A stretch of 64,000 nucleotides of DNA, taken from positions 2,172,501-2,236,500 of the forward strand of contig NZ_JAGGML010000001.1 in assembly GCF_017875275.1 (NCBI RefSeq), written 5' to 3'. The DNA is from Xanthobacter flavus. Its GTDB lineage: Bacteria > Pseudomonadota > Alphaproteobacteria > Rhizobiales > Xanthobacteraceae. The notes beneath the pieces are model-generated. The model had not been told where the DNA came from, made no database searches, and saw only the letters and a list, made by a program, of their open reading frames with translations. The position numbers and the translations under genes were made by a program. Below, in pieces: positions 1-8,447 of the stretch; the first letter of the stretch is position 1, and each line of letters opens with the position of its first letter.

Positions 1-263
1 TCCTCCTTGAGGGCGGTGAGCAGGATGACCGGCACCCGCGAGCGGGCGCGCAGGGCACGGCACAGGTCGAGGCCGGACGCATCGGGCAGCATGAGGTCCA
101 GCACCACGAAGTCGATGCGCTGGGTGACGAGCTTCTCCTCCATCTCCCGCCCGTCTCCGGCAGCGGTGACGCGGAAGCCCTGGGCGGTGAGATACCGGCT
201 GAGAAGCTTGCGGATTTCGAGGTCGTCGTCGACGACGAGAATGTGCGGCCCGTCCTGTTGCAC
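1..263 (-). CDS. Response regulator, N-terminal receiver domain (partial)
   Basis: The reverse strand encodes a receiver domain that starts at a GTG (263-261) and runs off the left edge after 87 codons. Visible motifs are the acidic pocket ILVVDDD near the N-terminus, the phospho-acceptor Asp in VVLDLMLPD, and the switch Thr in VILLTALKE. This is the beta-alpha layout of OmpR/PhoB-type regulators, though the DNA-binding domain lies outside the window. The GTG start is supported by a GGAGG seven bases upstream and by the domain beginning almost at once. The partner kinase is not in the window, so the signal is unknown. Confidence 0.85.
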   Translation of the reverse strand, partial: MQQDGPHILVVDDDLEIRKLLSRYLTAQGFRVTAAGDGREMEEKLVTQRIDFVVLDLMLPDASGLDLCRALRARSRVPVILLTALKE

Positions 264-483
264 CCGTTCCTCCGTTCGCGCCGATGCTAGCGCGCCGCCC
301 CTGCCGCGCCAGACCCGCGTGCGTCGAAGCATTGCCAGGACCATGCTGGCAACACTGCGTCACAAAATCTGCCGCGCCGGACATTTTCCGATACCGCCCC
401 GACGTCAATTTGCTCGCAGCGGCCGCCATCCTCGCGACAGGCTGAAAACCACGAGGCGCGACCCGCCTCGGTAGCCACCGGAA

Positions 484-549
484 GGAAGGGAATCTCGCCG
501 CCCTTGATCTTCCCTTCCCCGCAGCGGGCGTGCCTCGGCACGCCCGCTG
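484..549. other. Two tandem hairpins of unknown role
   Basis: The first hairpin pairs GGAAGGGAA (484-492) with TTCCCTTCC (510-518). The second is a perfect 12-bp stem, CAGCGGGCGTGC (522-533) with its complement at 538-549, closed by a CTCG loop. Neither is followed by a T-run on either strand. They lie between two divergent promoters, so they are not ordinary operon terminators. Confidence 0.5.
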
Positions 550-616
550 TCCGCATTTCAACCTGAGCCCATCCGCGCCCCGTCATACGCCTGTCGCGCG
601 CCCCCTTTACTGATCC

Positions 617-643
617 TGAAAACGGTTTCACGCTCGATTGAAA
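617..643. promoter_or_regulatory. Probable LacI-family operator (autoregulation)
   Basis: TGAAAACGGTTTCA at 617-630 is a near-perfect palindrome centred on CG, the typical form of LacI/PurR-family operators. A second TGAAA at 639-643 makes another inverted repeat with the TTTCA at 626-630. The site lies about 45 bases upstream of the LacI-family gene that heads the operon, so control by its own product is the simplest reading. Confidence 0.65.
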
Positions 644-672
644 CAGCCGGGTGAAGCCAACCGGGGTCGCAC

Positions 673-1734
673 GTGCCGCGCATCGTCACCATCAGGACCG
701 TCGCCGAACGGGCGGGCTGCTCCATCGCCACGGTCAGCCGCGTCATCAACCGCTCGGCGCCCACCAGCGCCGACGTGGAGGCCCGGGTGCGGGCGGCCAT
801 CGACGAACTGGGCTTCCGCCCCAGCGAGATCGGCCGGGCGCTGAAGACGCTCAAGACCCGCACCGTCGGCGTCCTGATCCCGAGCCTCACCAATCCGGTG
901 TTCGCGGCCTCGGTGGCTGGCATGCAGGCCGCCGCCCGCGAGCGGCGCCACACTTTGCTCCTCACCGCGACCGATTACGATCCCGGCGCCGAGGCGGAGC
1001 TGGTGGAGACGCTGGTGGCGCAGAACGTGGCCGGCCTCGTGCTCACCGTCGCCTGCGCCAGCCAGAACGCCACGCTGGACCTGCTGGAGGCCGAAAGCAT
1101 CCCCTTCGTGCTGGTCCACAACGAGCCGGAGGGCGACGCCCGCGCCGCCGTCTGCGTGGACAACGCGGCCGCCACGTCCGCCCTCACCGAGGCGATGATT
1201 GCCGCCGGGCACCGGCGCATCGCTTATCTCGCCGGCCGCTTCGCCACATCGGACCGCTCGCTGAGGCGCTACGAGGGCTATCGCGCGGCCATGCAGAAGG
1301 CCGGGCTCGTCGCCGCAGCGCCGCTGGAGCTCGACTATCTGGGCGACGCCCCGAGCCATGCGGCGGCGCTCGCCGGCCTGTTCGGCGAGGCCTCCGCCCC
1401 CACCGCCGCCTTGTGCTCTAACGACCTGCTCGCCCTCTCCGTGACCGGCGCGCTGCGCGACCTCGGCATCCGCGTGCCGGACCATGTTTCGGTAGCCGGC
1501 TTCGACGGCATTGCCCTCGGCCGCGCCATGAGCCCGAGCCTCGCCACCGTGGACACGCCCACCCGCATGATGGGGGAGCGGGCCGTGGAGATGCTGTTCG
1601 AGATGATCGAGACCGGTGCCGCCCCCCGCGTGGAGCGGCTGCCCTTCAGCCTGCGGCCCGGCGGCACGCTTGCCGCCGCGCCGAAGCGTTCCCGCCGCCA
1701 AGACCCTACCCCGCCGACCCCACTCAACCCGTGA
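673..1734 (+). CDS. LacI-family transcriptional regulator
   Basis: This is a 353-residue regulator. The N-terminus carries the LacI helix-turn-helix (TVAERAGCSIATVSRVINRS, residues about 8-27) and a hinge helix around 45-58. A periplasmic-binding-protein-like sensor domain follows, from about residue 60 (VGVLIPSLTNPVF) to the end, with the conserved effector-domain stretch HVSVAGFDGI. The start is a GTG giving MPRIVTIRTVAERAG; its ribosome-binding site is weak, but no better start keeps the HTH at the N-terminus. Its stop lies eight bases before the binding-protein gene, so it is probably the first gene of the transporter operon. The inducer is presumably the transported compound or a derivative (inference). 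Confidence 0.92.
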   Translation: MPRIVTIRTVAERAGCSIATVSRVINRSAPTSADVEARVRAAIDELGFRPSEIGRALKTLKTRTVGVLIPSLTNPVFAASVAGMQAAARERRHTLLLTATDYDPGAEAELVETLVAQNVAGLVLTVACASQNATLDLLEAESIPFVLVHNEPEGDARAAVCVDNAAATSALTEAMIAAGHRRIAYLAGRFATSDRSLRRYEGYRAAMQKAGLVAAAPLELDYLGDAPSHAAALAGLFGEASAPTAALCSNDLLALSVTGALRDLGIRVPDHVSVAGFDGIALGRAMSPSLATVDTPTRMMGERAVEMLFEMIETGAAPRVERLPFSLRPGGTLAAAPKRSRRQDPTPPTPLNP

Positions 1735-1742
1735 GGCCCGCC

Positions 1743-2771
1743 ATGCGTCCCCTCAAGACCCTGTCCGCCGTGACGCTTTCCGCTTTCGCGCTCGCCGCCG
1801 TCGCAGCCATCGTTCCGGCCCGCCCGGCCGCGGCGGCGGATGCCATCTGCTACAATTGCCCGCCCGAATGGGCCGACTGGGGCGCCATGCTGAAGGCCAT
1901 CAAGGCCGATACCGGCATCGACGTGCCGCAGGACAACAAGAATTCCGGCCAGTCCCTCGCCCAGATCCTCGCAGAGAAGGCGAGCCCGGTGGCGGATGTC
2001 GCCTATCTCGGCGTCACCTTCGGCATCAAGGCCAAGGATGCCGGCGTCACCCAGCCCTATGAGCCCAAGGGCTTCGCCGACATTCCCGAAGGCCTGAAGG
2101 ACAAGGACGGCAACTGGTTCACCATCCATTCCGGCACGCTCGGCCTGTTCGTGAACAAGGATGCGTTGGGCGGCGCGCCGGTGCCGGCCTGCTGGGCGGA
2201 CCTGCTGAAGCCCGAATACAAGGGCCTCGTCGGCTATCTCGATCCCACATCCGCCTTCGTGGGCTATGTGGGCGCGGTGGCGGTGAACGGCGCCATGGGC
2301 GGCTCGTTCGACGATTTCAAGCCGGGCATCGAATACTTCAAGAAGCTTCAGGCCAACCAGCCTATCGTGCCCAAGCAGACGTCCTACGCCCGCGTGGTCT
2401 CCGGCGAGATCCCGATCCTGTTCGACTACGACTTCAACGCCTATCGCGCGAAGTATAACGAGAAGGGCAATTTCGCCTTCGTCATCCCCTGCGAGGGCTC
2501 GGTGGTCGTCCCCTACGTGATGACCATGGTGAAGGGCGCGCCGCACCCGGAAGCCGCCAAAAAGGTGCTGGACTACGTGCTCTCCGACAAGGGCCAAGCC
2601 ATGTGGGCGAAGGCCTACCTGCGCCCCGCCCGCGCCATCGAGCTGCCGGCGGACATCGCCAGCCGCTTCCTGCCCGCCTCGGACTACGCCCGCGCCAAGC
2701 CCGTGGACTATGCCCGCATGGAGACGGCGCAGAAGGCCTTTTCCGACGCCTACCTCAACGCCGTGAAGTGA
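1743..2771 (+). CDS. ABC transporter substrate-binding protein (Fe/AEP/polyamine-type)
   Basis: This is a periplasmic binding protein of 342 residues with a Sec signal peptide ending near PARPAAAADA. The mature protein has the two-lobe family-1 solute-binding layout (for example HSGTLGLFVNKDAL and the C-terminal VLDYVLSDKGQAMWAKAY). An alternative GTG at 1731 overlaps the regulator stop. The ATG at 1743 is preferred because a GAGG lies six bases before it. It is followed by two permeases, an ATPase and a phosphodiesterase, so it binds the operon's substrate. The ligand cannot be read from sequence. The family includes iron, polyamine, thiamine and 2-aminoethylphosphonate binders, and the phosphodiesterase points to an organophosphate diester. 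Confidence 0.85.
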   Translation: MRPLKTLSAVTLSAFALAAVAAIVPARPAAAADAICYNCPPEWADWGAMLKAIKADTGIDVPQDNKNSGQSLAQILAEKASPVADVAYLGVTFGIKAKDAGVTQPYEPKGFADIPEGLKDKDGNWFTIHSGTLGLFVNKDALGGAPVPACWADLLKPEYKGLVGYLDPTSAFVGYVGAVAVNGAMGGSFDDFKPGIEYFKKLQANQPIVPKQTSYARVVSGEIPILFDYDFNAYRAKYNEKGNFAFVIPCEGSVVVPYVMTMVKGAPHPEAAKKVLDYVLSDKGQAMWAKAYLRPARAIELPADIASRFLPASDYARAKPVDYARMETAQKAFSDAYLNAVK

Positions 2772-2792
2772 GGCGGGCTCAAGCCTGACGCC

Positions 2793-3611
2793 ATGCACAG
2801 CGCCGATCGCCTCGCCCGCCTGTTCCTGCTGCCCCTGTTCCTGTTCGTGGCGGCCTTCTTCCTGCTGCCCATGGTGCGGCTCATCGGCGTGGCGGGGTCC
2901 GGCCCCAACGGGATGGCGGAATATGTCGCCATCCTCACCAATCCCCGGCATTTCGCGACGCTTCTCGCGACGCTCGCCCTCTCGGCGGCGGTGACGGCGG
3001 CGACCCTCGCCATCGGCACCGTCGTCGCGCTATTCCTTGCCCGCAACCGTTTCTGGGGCCGGCCGCTGCTTGTCTCCTGCCTCACGCTGCCGCTGGCCTT
3101 CCCCGGCGTGGTGGTGGGCTTCATGGTGATCCTGCTGGCCGGCCGGCAGGGGCTCCTCGCCAGCCTGTCCATGGGCCTCGGCATGGGGCGATGGGTGTTC
3201 GCCTATTCCATGGCCGGCCTGTTCGCCGGCTATGTGTATTTCTCGCTGCCGCGGGTGCTCGTGACGCTCATGGCGGCCGTGGAGAAGCTCGATCCGGCGC
3301 TGGAGGAGGCGGCCCGCTCGCTCGGTGCGGGGCGCTTCGAGGTGCTGCGGGACGTGACCCTGCCCGGCATCGCCCCGGCGCTGATGGCCTCCGGCGCCAT
3401 CGCCTTCGCCACCGCCATGGGGGCCTTCGGCACCGCCTTCACGCTGGCGACGCGCATCGATGTGCTGGCGATGACCATCTATACGGAGTTCACCCTCAAC
3501 GCGAACTTCGCCACGGCGGCGGCGCTCTCCATCGCCCTCGGCCTCATCACCTGGGCGGTGCTCGCCCTGTCGCGCAACCTCGCCGGTGGCGGCGTGGCGG
3601 CGGCGGGCTGA
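2793..3611 (+). CDS. ABC transporter inner-membrane permease 1
   Basis: This is a 272-residue permease with about six transmembrane helices. The first starts around residue 10 (LFLLPLFLFVAAFFLLPMV). The cytoplasmic EAA loop that docks the ATPase is visible as EEAARSLGAGRFEVLRDVTL, near residue 170. It resembles the PotB/PhnU-like class of one-domain permeases. It starts 21 bases after the binding-protein gene and ends eight bases before the second permease, so the two are co-transcribed and should form the heterodimeric channel. Confidence 0.9.
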   Translation: MHSADRLARLFLLPLFLFVAAFFLLPMVRLIGVAGSGPNGMAEYVAILTNPRHFATLLATLALSAAVTAATLAIGTVVALFLARNRFWGRPLLVSCLTLPLAFPGVVVGFMVILLAGRQGLLASLSMGLGMGRWVFAYSMAGLFAGYVYFSLPRVLVTLMAAVEKLDPALEEAARSLGAGRFEVLRDVTLPGIAPALMASGAIAFATAMGAFGTAFTLATRIDVLAMTIYTEFTLNANFATAAALSIALGLITWAVLALSRNLAGGGVAAAG

Positions 3612-3619
3612 GGCAAGCC

Positions 3620-4411
3620 ATGAAAACCCACCGCCTCACCTTCGCCTTCCAGCTGTTCGTCACCCTGCTGGCCGCTGCCTTCCTGATGGTGCCGGCCGGC
3701 GCCTCCATTCTCGCCGGCTTCACGGCCAATTACTTCCGGGGCGTCTCCTCCGGCCTCACGCTGGATTGGGTGAAGCAGGTGCTGGCGCTTTATTCCGGCA
3801 CCATCTGGCTCTCCATCGGCATCGCGCTGGGCACGCTGGCCGCGACGCTCGTCATCGCCGTGCCCGCCGCCTGGGCGCTGGTGCGGCGGCCCTCGCGGCT
3901 CGCCCGCATCGTGGAAGAGGTGGTGACGCTGCCGGTGGCGGTGCCGGGCCTCGCGCTCGCGCTGGCGCTCATCCTCGCCTATGGCGCCATCCGCGAATTC
4001 CGCATGAGCCCGGCCTTCATCCTCACCGGCCACGTGCTCTACACCCTGCCCTTCATGCTCCGCGCGGTGATGGCGGTGCTCGCCGCCGTGGACATCCGCT
4101 CGCTGGAGGAAGGCGCGGCGTCGCTGGGCGCCTCGCCGCTGCAGCGCTTCTTCCATGTGGTGCTGCCCAATGCGAAGGGCGGCATCCTCGCCGGAGCGCT
4201 GATGGTGGTGACCCTCTCCATCGGCGAGTTCAACCTCACCTGGATGCTGCACACCCCGCTGACCAAGACGCTGCCGGTGGGTCTCGCCGACAGCTACGCC
4301 TCCATGCGCCTCGAAATCGCGAGCGCCTACACGCTGGTCTTCTTCGTCATGATCGTGCCCCTGCTCCTTGCCCTCCAGATGTTCGGCCGCACCACGGGGA
4401 GCGCGCGATGA
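3620..4411 (+). CDS. ABC transporter inner-membrane permease 2
   Basis: This 263-residue protein starts at the ATG of MKTHRLTFAFQ and has about six membrane spans. Its EAA loop is EEGAASLGASPLQRFFHVVL. It is the partner of the preceding permease, and its stop overlaps the start of the ATPase gene (ATGA at 4408-4411), indicating translational coupling. The open frame extends far upstream into the previous gene, but this ATG gives the expected family length and starts just before the first hydrophobic helix. Confidence 0.9.
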   Translation: MKTHRLTFAFQLFVTLLAAAFLMVPAGASILAGFTANYFRGVSSGLTLDWVKQVLALYSGTIWLSIGIALGTLAATLVIAVPAAWALVRRPSRLARIVEEVVTLPVAVPGLALALALILAYGAIREFRMSPAFILTGHVLYTLPFMLRAVMAVLAAVDIRSLEEGAASLGASPLQRFFHVVLPNAKGGILAGALMVVTLSIGEFNLTWMLHTPLTKTLPVGLADSYASMRLEIASAYTLVFFVMIVPLLLALQMFGRTTGSAR

Positions 4412-5442
4412 CCACCGGCGCCGCCATTTCCATCGCCGGCTGCGGCAAGACCTATCCGGACGGCACGCGGGCGCTCTCGCCGGTCGATCTGGAGGTGAAG
4501 GCGGGCGAGACGCTGGTCCTGCTCGGCCCATCCGGCTGCGGCAAGACCACATTGTTGCGCCTCATCGCCGGGCTGGAGACACCCGACGCCGGCGGGCGCA
4601 TCGCCTTCGACGGCGCCGACGTGACGGCCCTGCCCATCGAGAAGCGCAACGTGGGCATGGTGTTCCAGTCCTACGCTTTGTTCCCCAACATGAGCGTCAT
4701 CGACAACGTGGCCTATGGCCTGCGCGTGCGCGGCGTGGGGACGGCCGCGCGGCGGACGCAGGCGGCCTCCGTGCTCGCCATGATGCGCATCGAGGCGCTG
4801 GCCGAGCGGCGCATCGACCAATTGTCCGGCGGCCAGCGCCAGCGCGTCGCCCTCGCCCGGGCGCTCGCCGTGCGGCCGCGCGTGCTGCTGCTGGACGAGC
4901 CATTGACCGCCCTCGACGCCGCCCTGCGCGAACATCTGCGCAGCGAGATCGACGCGCTTCTGCGCCGGCTCGCCATCACCGCCGTCTATGTCACCCACGA
5001 CCAGGCCGAGGCGCTGGCGCTGGGCGACCGCATCGTGGTGATGAAAAACGGCGCCATCGCCCAGGTGGGCACGCCACGGCAGGTCTATTTCCAGCCGGCG
5101 GACGATTACGTCGCCGGCTTCGTCGGCATCACCAACCGGCTGGAGGGCATGGTGCGCAACGGCCGCTTCGAGACCGCCGCCGGCATCCTGCCCGTCACCG
5201 CGCCCGACCGGGCGAAGGCGCGGCTGCTGTTCCGGCCCGAGGCGGTGCGCCTCGTGAGTCCGGCGGACGCGACGCTGGTGTTTCAGGTGGCGCAGGTGGA
5301 GTTCCAGGGCCCGCGCCAGCGGGTGACGCTGAATGCCGGCGACGGAACCCGCATCATCGCCGAGGCGCCGGCCGACCTGCCCCTCACCGCCGGCACAGCC
5401 ATCGGCCTTGTCCTTGATGCCAACCGCTACACTCTGGCCTGA
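4408..5442 (+). CDS. ABC transporter ATP-binding protein
   Basis: This 344-residue ATPase powers the importer encoded just upstream. The Walker A motif GPSGCGKTT is at residues 40-48, followed by the Q-loop FQSYALFPNM, signature LSGGQRQRVALARALA, Walker B VLLLDEPLTALD and the switch His in VYVTHDQAEALALGD. The last 100 or so residues form a TOBE-type domain, as in PotA, FbpC and PhnT. The start overlaps the permease stop by four bases, and the phosphodiesterase gene follows after three bases. Confidence 0.95.
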   Translation: MTTGAAISIAGCGKTYPDGTRALSPVDLEVKAGETLVLLGPSGCGKTTLLRLIAGLETPDAGGRIAFDGADVTALPIEKRNVGMVFQSYALFPNMSVIDNVAYGLRVRGVGTAARRTQAASVLAMMRIEALAERRIDQLSGGQRQRVALARALAVRPRVLLLDEPLTALDAALREHLRSEIDALLRRLAITAVYVTHDQAEALALGDRIVVMKNGAIAQVGTPRQVYFQPADDYVAGFVGITNRLEGMVRNGRFETAAGILPVTAPDRAKARLLFRPEAVRLVSPADATLVFQVAQVEFQGPRQRVTLNAGDGTRIIAEAPADLPLTAGTAIGLVLDANRYTLA

Positions 5443-5445
5443 CCC

Positions 5446-6270
5446 ATGCTGATCGCCCAGCTCACCGACACCCATATCCGCCGCCCCGGAACGCTGGCCT
5501 ATGGGGTGGTGGATACCGCCACCTATCTGGAAGCCGCGATCGCGCACATCGGCGCCCTATCGCCCCGCCCCGATGCGGTGATCGTCACCGGCGACGTGAC
5601 CGACTTCGACGACCCGGAGGAATACGCCCGCTTTCGCGCCATCGCCGCGCCCCTCGGCCTGCCGCTCTTCCCCATTCCCGGCAATCACGACAGCTCCGCC
5701 GGGCTGCTCGCCGCCTTTCCCGAGATCGCGGCGCGCTGCGCGGGCGGGCGCGTGAATTATGTGGTGGAGGACTTCCCGCTCCGGCTGGTGATGCTCGATT
5801 CCACCGTCCATGGCCGGCCCCACGGAACCCTCGGCGCGGAAGGTCTCTCCTTCCTAGATACGACGCTGGCGGCCGCGCCCGGCCGGCCGGCGCTGGTGTG
5901 CGCTCACCACCCGCCGTTCCTGACCGGCATCCGCCACATGGACGTGCAGAACCTGTTCGACGCCGCAGGGCTGGAGGTTGTGCTGCGGCGGCATCCGCAG
6001 GTCGTGGGCTTCACCTGCGGCCATGTGCACCGGGCGGTAACGACCACCTTCGCCGGCATCGCCGCCACCATCGCGCCGGCCCCGGCCCATTCCGTGAGCC
6101 TCGCACTCGACGCGGATGCGGCGCCCACCTTCCACATGGAGCCGCCCAGCCTCTCGCTGCACCTGTTCGCGGAGGGGCGGCTCGTGACCCACCGCAGCTT
6201 CATCGGCGGCTTTTCCGGCCCGCACCCCTTCTTCGGGCCGGACGGCAAGGCCATCGGCACGCCGGAGTGA
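5446..6270 (+). CDS. Calcineurin-like phosphodiesterase (GpdQ/CpdA type)
   Basis: This is a 274-residue class III phosphodiesterase with the full metallophosphoesterase metal set: DTH (residues 8-10), GDVTD, GNHD, the AHHPP histidines and GHVH. Known relatives hydrolyse glycerophosphodiesters (GpdQ) or cyclic nucleotides (CpdA). There is no signal peptide, so it is cytoplasmic. It is the last gene of the ABC operon, which suggests that it cleaves the imported diester (inference). A hairpin terminator lies 13 bases after its stop. Confidence 0.88.
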   Translation: MLIAQLTDTHIRRPGTLAYGVVDTATYLEAAIAHIGALSPRPDAVIVTGDVTDFDDPEEYARFRAIAAPLGLPLFPIPGNHDSSAGLLAAFPEIAARCAGGRVNYVVEDFPLRLVMLDSTVHGRPHGTLGAEGLSFLDTTLAAAPGRPALVCAHHPPFLTGIRHMDVQNLFDAAGLEVVLRRHPQVVGFTCGHVHRAVTTTFAGIAATIAPAPAHSVSLALDADAAPTFHMEPPSLSLHLFAEGRLVTHRSFIGGFSGPHPFFGPDGKAIGTPE

Positions 6271-6282
6271 GCGCCACAAACA

Positions 6283-6309
6283 AAAAGCCCCGGTCGAGCC
6301 GGGGCTTTT
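6283..6309. terminator. Bidirectional intrinsic terminator
   Basis: An 11-bp stem, AAAAGCCCCGG at 6283-6293, pairs with its complement at 6299-6309 around a five-base loop. It has A/T runs on both flanks. It sits between the converging phosphodiesterase and hemA genes and can stop both. Confidence 0.88.
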
Positions 6310-6336
6310 CAGTCGGGGAAGACAGGATCGCCCGTC

Positions 6337-7620
6337 TCAGCCGCCAGCCATCGGCAGCGGGATGGGCGCCGGGCCGGCCGCGGTGCTGCGCGAGGCCGTG
6401 TGCTGCGCCACGCGATCGGCATAAGGCAGTTCCAGCCGCTCCCACACGTCCGACAAAGCGGTCGCCAGATGGGCGATCAGCGCGTCGTCGTGGAACGGGG
6501 TGGGGGTGATGCGCAGGCGCTCCGTGCCGCGCGGCACGGTGGGGTAGTTGATGGGCTGGATGTAGATGCCGTACTCGGCCAGCATCAGGTCGCTGGCCAT
6601 CTTGCAGGCCTTGGCATCACCCACCATCACCGGGACGATGTGGGTGGGCGTCTCCATCTGCGGCAGGCCGGCGGCGGCCAGCGCCGCCTTCACCTTCGCC
6701 ACCTGGGTGCGCTGGCCGGTGCGCTCGGCCTGCGAATTCTTGAGATGGCGCACCGAGGCGGTGGCCGCGGCGGCGACGGCCGGCGGCAGAGCGGTGGTGA
6801 AGATGAAGCCCGGCGCGTAGGAGCGCACGGCATCGATGATGAGGCGCTTGCCGGTGATGTAGCCGCCGACCACACCGAAGGCCTTGCCCAGCGTGCCCTC
6901 GATCACGTCCACCCGGTGCATCACGCCGTCACGCTCGGCGACGCCGCCGCCGCGCGCGCCATACATGCCGACGGCATGAACCTCATCAAGATAGGTCATG
7001 GCGCCGTAGCGCTCGGCCAGCTCGCAGATGGCGCCGATGGGGGCGATGTCGCCGTCCATGGAATAGACGCTCTCGAACACCACCAGCTTCGGCCGGTCGC
7101 CGGACGCCTTCAGCAGCTCTTCGAGGTGGTCGAGGTCGTTGTGGCGGAAGATGGCCTTCTGCCGGCCGCCGTGGCGGACGCCCTCGATCATGGAATTGTG
7201 GTTCAGCTCGTCCGAGATCACCACGCAATCGGGGATCAGCTTGACGATGGTGGAGATGCCGGTGGCGTTGGAGATGTAGCCGGAGGTGAAGACGAGGCCG
7301 GATTCCTTGCCGTGCAGGTCGGCCAGCTCGCGCTCCAGCATCACGATCTCATGGCTGTTGCCCGAGATGTTGCGGGTGCCCCCGGCGCCGGCGCCGCGCG
7401 CCTGGGCCGCCTCGCACATGGCGGCGACCACATCCGGATGGCTGCCCATGCCGAGATAGTCGTTGGAGCACCACACCACGATGTCGCGCGGACCGCCCGG
7501 CGAGTGCCACACCGCCCGCGGAAAGCGCGAGGCATCGCGCTCGATCTCGGCGAAGGTGCGATAGCGGCGCTCCTTGCGCAGGGCGTCGATGGCGTCGGCA
7601 AAGAAGTGGTCGTAGGTCAT
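6337..7620 (-). CDS. hemA: 5-aminolevulinate synthase
   Basis: This is a 427-residue PLP enzyme that condenses glycine and succinyl-CoA to 5-aminolevulinate, the first step of heme synthesis by the C4 (Shemin) route typical of alphaproteobacteria. The glycine-rich [15 protein letters not shown]-type segment near residue 75-87, the catalytic Asp region [10 protein letters not shown] (about 209-218) and the Schiff-base Lys246 in EGTLGKAFG are all present. The length is close to the usual 400-410 plus a short Ala/Pro-rich tail. It is transcribed alone, from a promoter carrying a perfect FNR/FixK box, so oxygen control is likely. Confidence 0.97.
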   Translation of the reverse strand: MTYDHFFADAIDALRKERRYRTFAEIERDASRFPRAVWHSPGGPRDIVVWCSNDYLGMGSHPDVVAAMCEAAQARGAGAGGTRNISGNSHEIVMLERELADLHGKESGLVFTSGYISNATGISTIVKLIPDCVVISDELNHNSMIEGVRHGGRQKAIFRHNDLDHLEELLKASGDRPKLVVFESVYSMDGDIAPIGAICELAERYGAMTYLDEVHAVGMYGARGGGVAERDGVMHRVDVIEGTLGKAFGVVGGYITGKRLIIDAVRSYAPGFIFTTALPPAVAAAATASVRHLKNSQAERTGQRTQVAKVKAALAAAGLPQMETPTHIVPVMVGDAKACKMASDLMLAEYGIYIQPINYPTVPRGTERLRITPTPFHDDALIAHLATALSDVWERLELPYADRVAQHTASRSTAAGPAPIPLPMAGG

Positions 7621-7671
7621 TCCGAACCCTGCGGCGGCAGACGGGATCGCGGGTGGATCCTCATTGTTCTA

Positions 7672-7713
7672 AGATTATGCAGCCAGCTTGCTCCTTGTAT
7701 TGATGCCAATCAA
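7672..7713 (-). promoter_or_regulatory. FNR/FixK-activated hemA promoter (class II)
   Basis: The box at 7700-7713 reads TTGATGCCAATCAA on the plus strand, a perfect TTGAT-N4-ATCAA match to the FNR/FixK consensus. On the hemA strand, exactly 22 bases separate the box from a -10-like TAATCT (7677-7672). This places the box at about -41.5 from a start near 7665, the class II activator geometry. The resulting hemA leader would be about 45 nt. Activation of hemA by FNR-type regulators under low oxygen is known in other alphaproteobacteria. Confidence 0.85.
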
Positions 7714-7922
7714 GTACCGAGCGTGACGCGCGGCGATCCGGCGCAACCCCGTGCCGGGACTGCACAAATGCCGCAGCGCAACAAGCCGCTCGGAAGACGG
7801 TAGCCGCCTGGCCCGACCTGGAACTTGCACGAAACCGGCGGCATCGGGCGGATCGCGCGGCGAGCTGCGCGCGAGCGTCAGATCTGCCCTGCGCGCCTGC
7901 ACTGATCTTCATCAAATTGCCC

Positions 7923-7951
7923 CTTGCGAAGGCGGTACGAATCCCCTACAT
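7923..7951 (+). promoter_or_regulatory. Candidate promoter of the ornithine decarboxylase leader
   Basis: TTGCGA at 7924-7929 and TACATC at 7947-7952 are 17 bases apart, close to the alphaproteobacterial CTTGAC-N17-CTATAT form once the preceding C bases are included. It faces the decarboxylase gene and would start a leader of about 490 nt. The prediction rests on sequence resemblance only. Confidence 0.45.
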
Positions 7952-7957
7952 CCGCGT

Positions 7958-8447
7958 TGCCCAAATTCGCACGTGCCTGTGGTCGCGTGTCGGTCGGTAG
8001 GATCTCCGGACAAGAGGCCGGAAAGCTGCCAGGACGATCGACAAGCCGGAGGGAACCGGCCCACCCCGCTCCTCAATGCGGGGGACGTGACTTGAAGCAA
8101 CGACGTAAGGGCTTTTTTGGTCTCGGTCGGCCCTCCAAAGGTCGGCGTTACTAAAGAGGCACTACATCTTGCCGGCCGTGCGGAGCGGGACTTCCCTCTC
8201 CAATCGTGCGCAGTCGTCCTCGCTCCTGCTTTGCCTTGCGGCCAAGCGGGCGGTTCTGCTGCCGTTCGGTCCGATGATGCGGCCGGGTAAAGCCCCGGCG
8301 AAGCGGGTACGGCCCGCAGACGTTCGGCGTGTCCACATCGCCGGGCGGATGCGAGCGCGTGCCCCGGGCTCTCCCTGAAAGGAGCGTCCGTCCTGTCGTC
8401 GCGCAGATCCCTGCGCTTCACTGGCTTCAGGTCACGGGGAGGTATCC
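7958..8447 (+). ncRNA. Long structured leader; candidate alphaproteobacterial speF element
   Basis: About 490 bases without a gene precede the ornithine decarboxylase start. Several local stems are visible, for example GCGGG/CCCGC around 8302-8316, GCCGGG/CCCCGGC around 8282-8299, and AAGGGC/GGCCCT around 8107-8134. Established knowledge: a conserved long RNA motif named speF occurs upstream of ornithine decarboxylase genes in alphaproteobacteria. Position and length fit that family, but I cannot align to its covariance model, so identity and exact ends are inferred. No leader peptide was convincing. Confidence 0.5.

Larger units (their letters stand above)
264..672. other. Divergent intergenic region with hairpins and an operator
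   Basis: These 409 bases separate the divergent response-regulator and LacI genes. I see no convincing gene in them. They hold an imperfect operator-like repeat at 332-352 (TTGCCA, 9-base gap, TGGCAA), two tandem hairpins at 484-549, and a LacI-type operator at 617-630. All are listed separately or in the findings. Confidence 0.6.
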
